From: an uncultured Clostridia bacterium
GTDB taxonomy: Bacteria; Bacillota; Clostridia; Oscillospirales; Oscillospiraceae
Assembly (NCBI GenBank): GCA_947177115.1
Contig: CAMWTG010000194.1
Span: forward strand, 1 to 5,504
Length of the DNA: 5,504 nucleotides
Direction of reading: 5' to 3'
Below, piece by piece: positions 4,794-5,504 of the stretch (position 1 is its first letter; each line of letters begins with the position of its first letter). The notes beneath the pieces were generated by a model that saw only the letters and a program-made list of their open reading frames with translations, was not told the DNA's origin and ran no database searches. The position numbers and the translations under genes are program-made.

Positions 4794-5504
4794 AATATTC
4801 GTCCGGTTCTTCCGGCTCATCATCGTAGTAAGCCGGATAGTCCGGTTCCTCCGGCTCCTTCGGCTCCTGGCGTGTCCGTGCCTCCGGTTCCTCATCCTCG
4901 TTGACCATCTGCTCATCCCCGCCGCCTGTCAGCTCGTCAAAATCCTCGGCGTCGGACATATCGTGCTTCGGTTTGTAGATTTTGAAGTACCAGCCCGCAC
5001 CACCCACGGCCAGCATCGCCAGCAGGACGATCATGATTGTCCCGGTGCTATTGCTTTCCTTCGGCGTCTCCGGCTCCGGGGGCGCCACGGGAGCGGGGGC
5101 CGTACCCGCACAGTCATTCATGGAGAGAATGCAGACCGGGCAGGCGGTATTGACGGCTCCCGCCTCGCACTTGTCCTTGCAGATACAGACCGGGGCCAGG
5201 TCAGGAATTGCCGATGTGCTGGAGTTGTCCCCGTCCTTCTCCGCCAGCGCCATCAGGTCATTCTCGGTAACGGCGTTCAGAAAATAGACGTTCTCACTGT
5301 CCCGCTGCCTGTCAATAATCAGATAGAAGGTGTTATCGCTGGGGGTGGTGAAGGTAAAGAACTCCTTGCCGTCCCCATCGGTCACATTGTCCATGACCGT
5401 ACCCTGTCCGTCCGGCGTCAGCGCCGTGGGATTGCGGGGCGTGGTGTCCGGCTGGCTGTCCGGGTCATTGGACGCGGAAGCGGAAGGGCCTGGGGTGACA
5501 GCGG
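4792..5504 (-). CDS. DUF4366/CD1107-like membrane protein of a conjugative element, partial (N-terminus beyond window)
   Basis: The frame is open to the window edge, so the first residues, probably a signal peptide, are missing. The ATG at 5394 is internal: it is preceded by an open Pro/Thr/Ser/Asp-rich linker and has no ribosome site. Numbering from that Met, residues 10-48 (EFFTFTTPSDNTFYLIIDRQ, then NVYFLNAVTENDL) form a compact beta-rich domain. A cysteine cluster C-x-C-x3-C-x8-C-x2-C-x6-C spans 70-95 and includes CEAGAVNTACPVC (76-88). A Pro/Glu linker leads to one membrane segment, IMIVLLAMLAVGGAGWYF (120-137), followed by a basic KIYKPK. The tail (144-200) is strongly acidic with repeated EPEEPD. 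The family is known from Tn1549/CTn transfer modules and has no established function. The topology implies an extracytoplasmic cysteine domain and a cytoplasmic acidic tail. A role in the transfer apparatus is inferred. Confidence 0.87.
   Translation of the reverse strand, partial: AVTPGPSASASNDPDSQPDTTPRNPTALTPDGQGTVMDNVTDGDGKEFFTFTTPSDNTFYLIIDRQRDSENVYFLNAVTENDLMALAEKDGDNSSTSAIPDLAPVCICKDKCEAGAVNTACPVCILSMNDCAGTAPAPVAPPEPETPKESNSTGTIMIVLLAMLAVGGAGWYFKIYKPKHDMSDAEDFDELTGGGDEQMVNEDEEPEARTRQEPKEPEEPDYPAYYDDEPEEPDEY
4802..4857 (-). repeat. In-frame direct repeat coding for EPEEPD in the acidic tail
   Basis: The 17-base units at 4802-4818 and 4841-4857 differ at one base and are offset by 39 bases, or 13 codons. 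Each codes for EPEEPD in the last 24 residues of the DUF4366-like protein. This looks like a small internal duplication in a disordered acidic tail. Confidence 0.6.

Noticed and set aside
1..5504. CRISPR array, tRNA, rRNA, insertion sequence ends, attachment site or oriT
   Set aside because: I found no regularly spaced repeats, no cloverleaf or ribosomal sequence, no transposase and no relaxase-linked nick region in the window.

Overview
The window is a GC-rich stretch in which all seven supported genes lie on the minus strand, so transcription runs from the high to the low coordinates. DNA topoisomerase III, a DUF4366-type membrane protein and a large-protein N-terminus of the kind that opens with 'MAYKLQKISELA' together point to the conjugation and maintenance module of an integrative conjugative element of the Tn1549/CTn type. 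Such elements are found in gut Clostridia (Oscillospiraceae/Lachnospiraceae-like hosts). The element type and host are inferences from family knowledge. No relaxase, integrase, attachment site or oriT lies in the window.

Layout in transcription order: (1) 5504-4792, the C-terminal part of a DUF4366/CD1107-like protein with a six-cysteine cluster, one membrane segment and an acidic tail, cut by the window edge. (2) 4782-2677, topB, a complete 701-residue type IA topoisomerase. (3) 2674-2240, a Cro/CI-type helix-turn-helix protein. (4) 2235-1834, a 133-residue protein of unknown function. (5) 1829-1554, a 91-residue protein of unknown function. (6) 1470-970, a lysine-rich protein of unknown function with a conserved-looking C-terminal aromatic/glycine motif. 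(7) A strong factor-independent terminator at 955-905. (8) 888-4, a 294-residue protein with an ArdC-like N-terminal segment.

Genes 1 to 5 are separated by 2 to 9 bases and nearly all have a Shine-Dalgarno sequence inside the end of the preceding gene. They therefore read as one translationally coupled operon. A possible promoter at 1537-1509 could give gene 6 its own transcript. The terminator then separates this block from the last gene, so that gene needs read-through or its own promoter.

The topoisomerase probably resolves DNA topology during transfer or replication of the element. The DUF4366 protein probably belongs to the cell-envelope side of the transfer apparatus. The HTH protein may regulate the module, and the ArdC-like protein may act on single-stranded DNA or in defence against restriction. 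The main oddity is that this last protein stops at 294 residues, whereas in my memory of related elements the same N-terminus heads a much longer protein. I see no convincing new biological system. The most useful leads are this early stop, the terminator in front of it, and three small unassigned genes in the operon.
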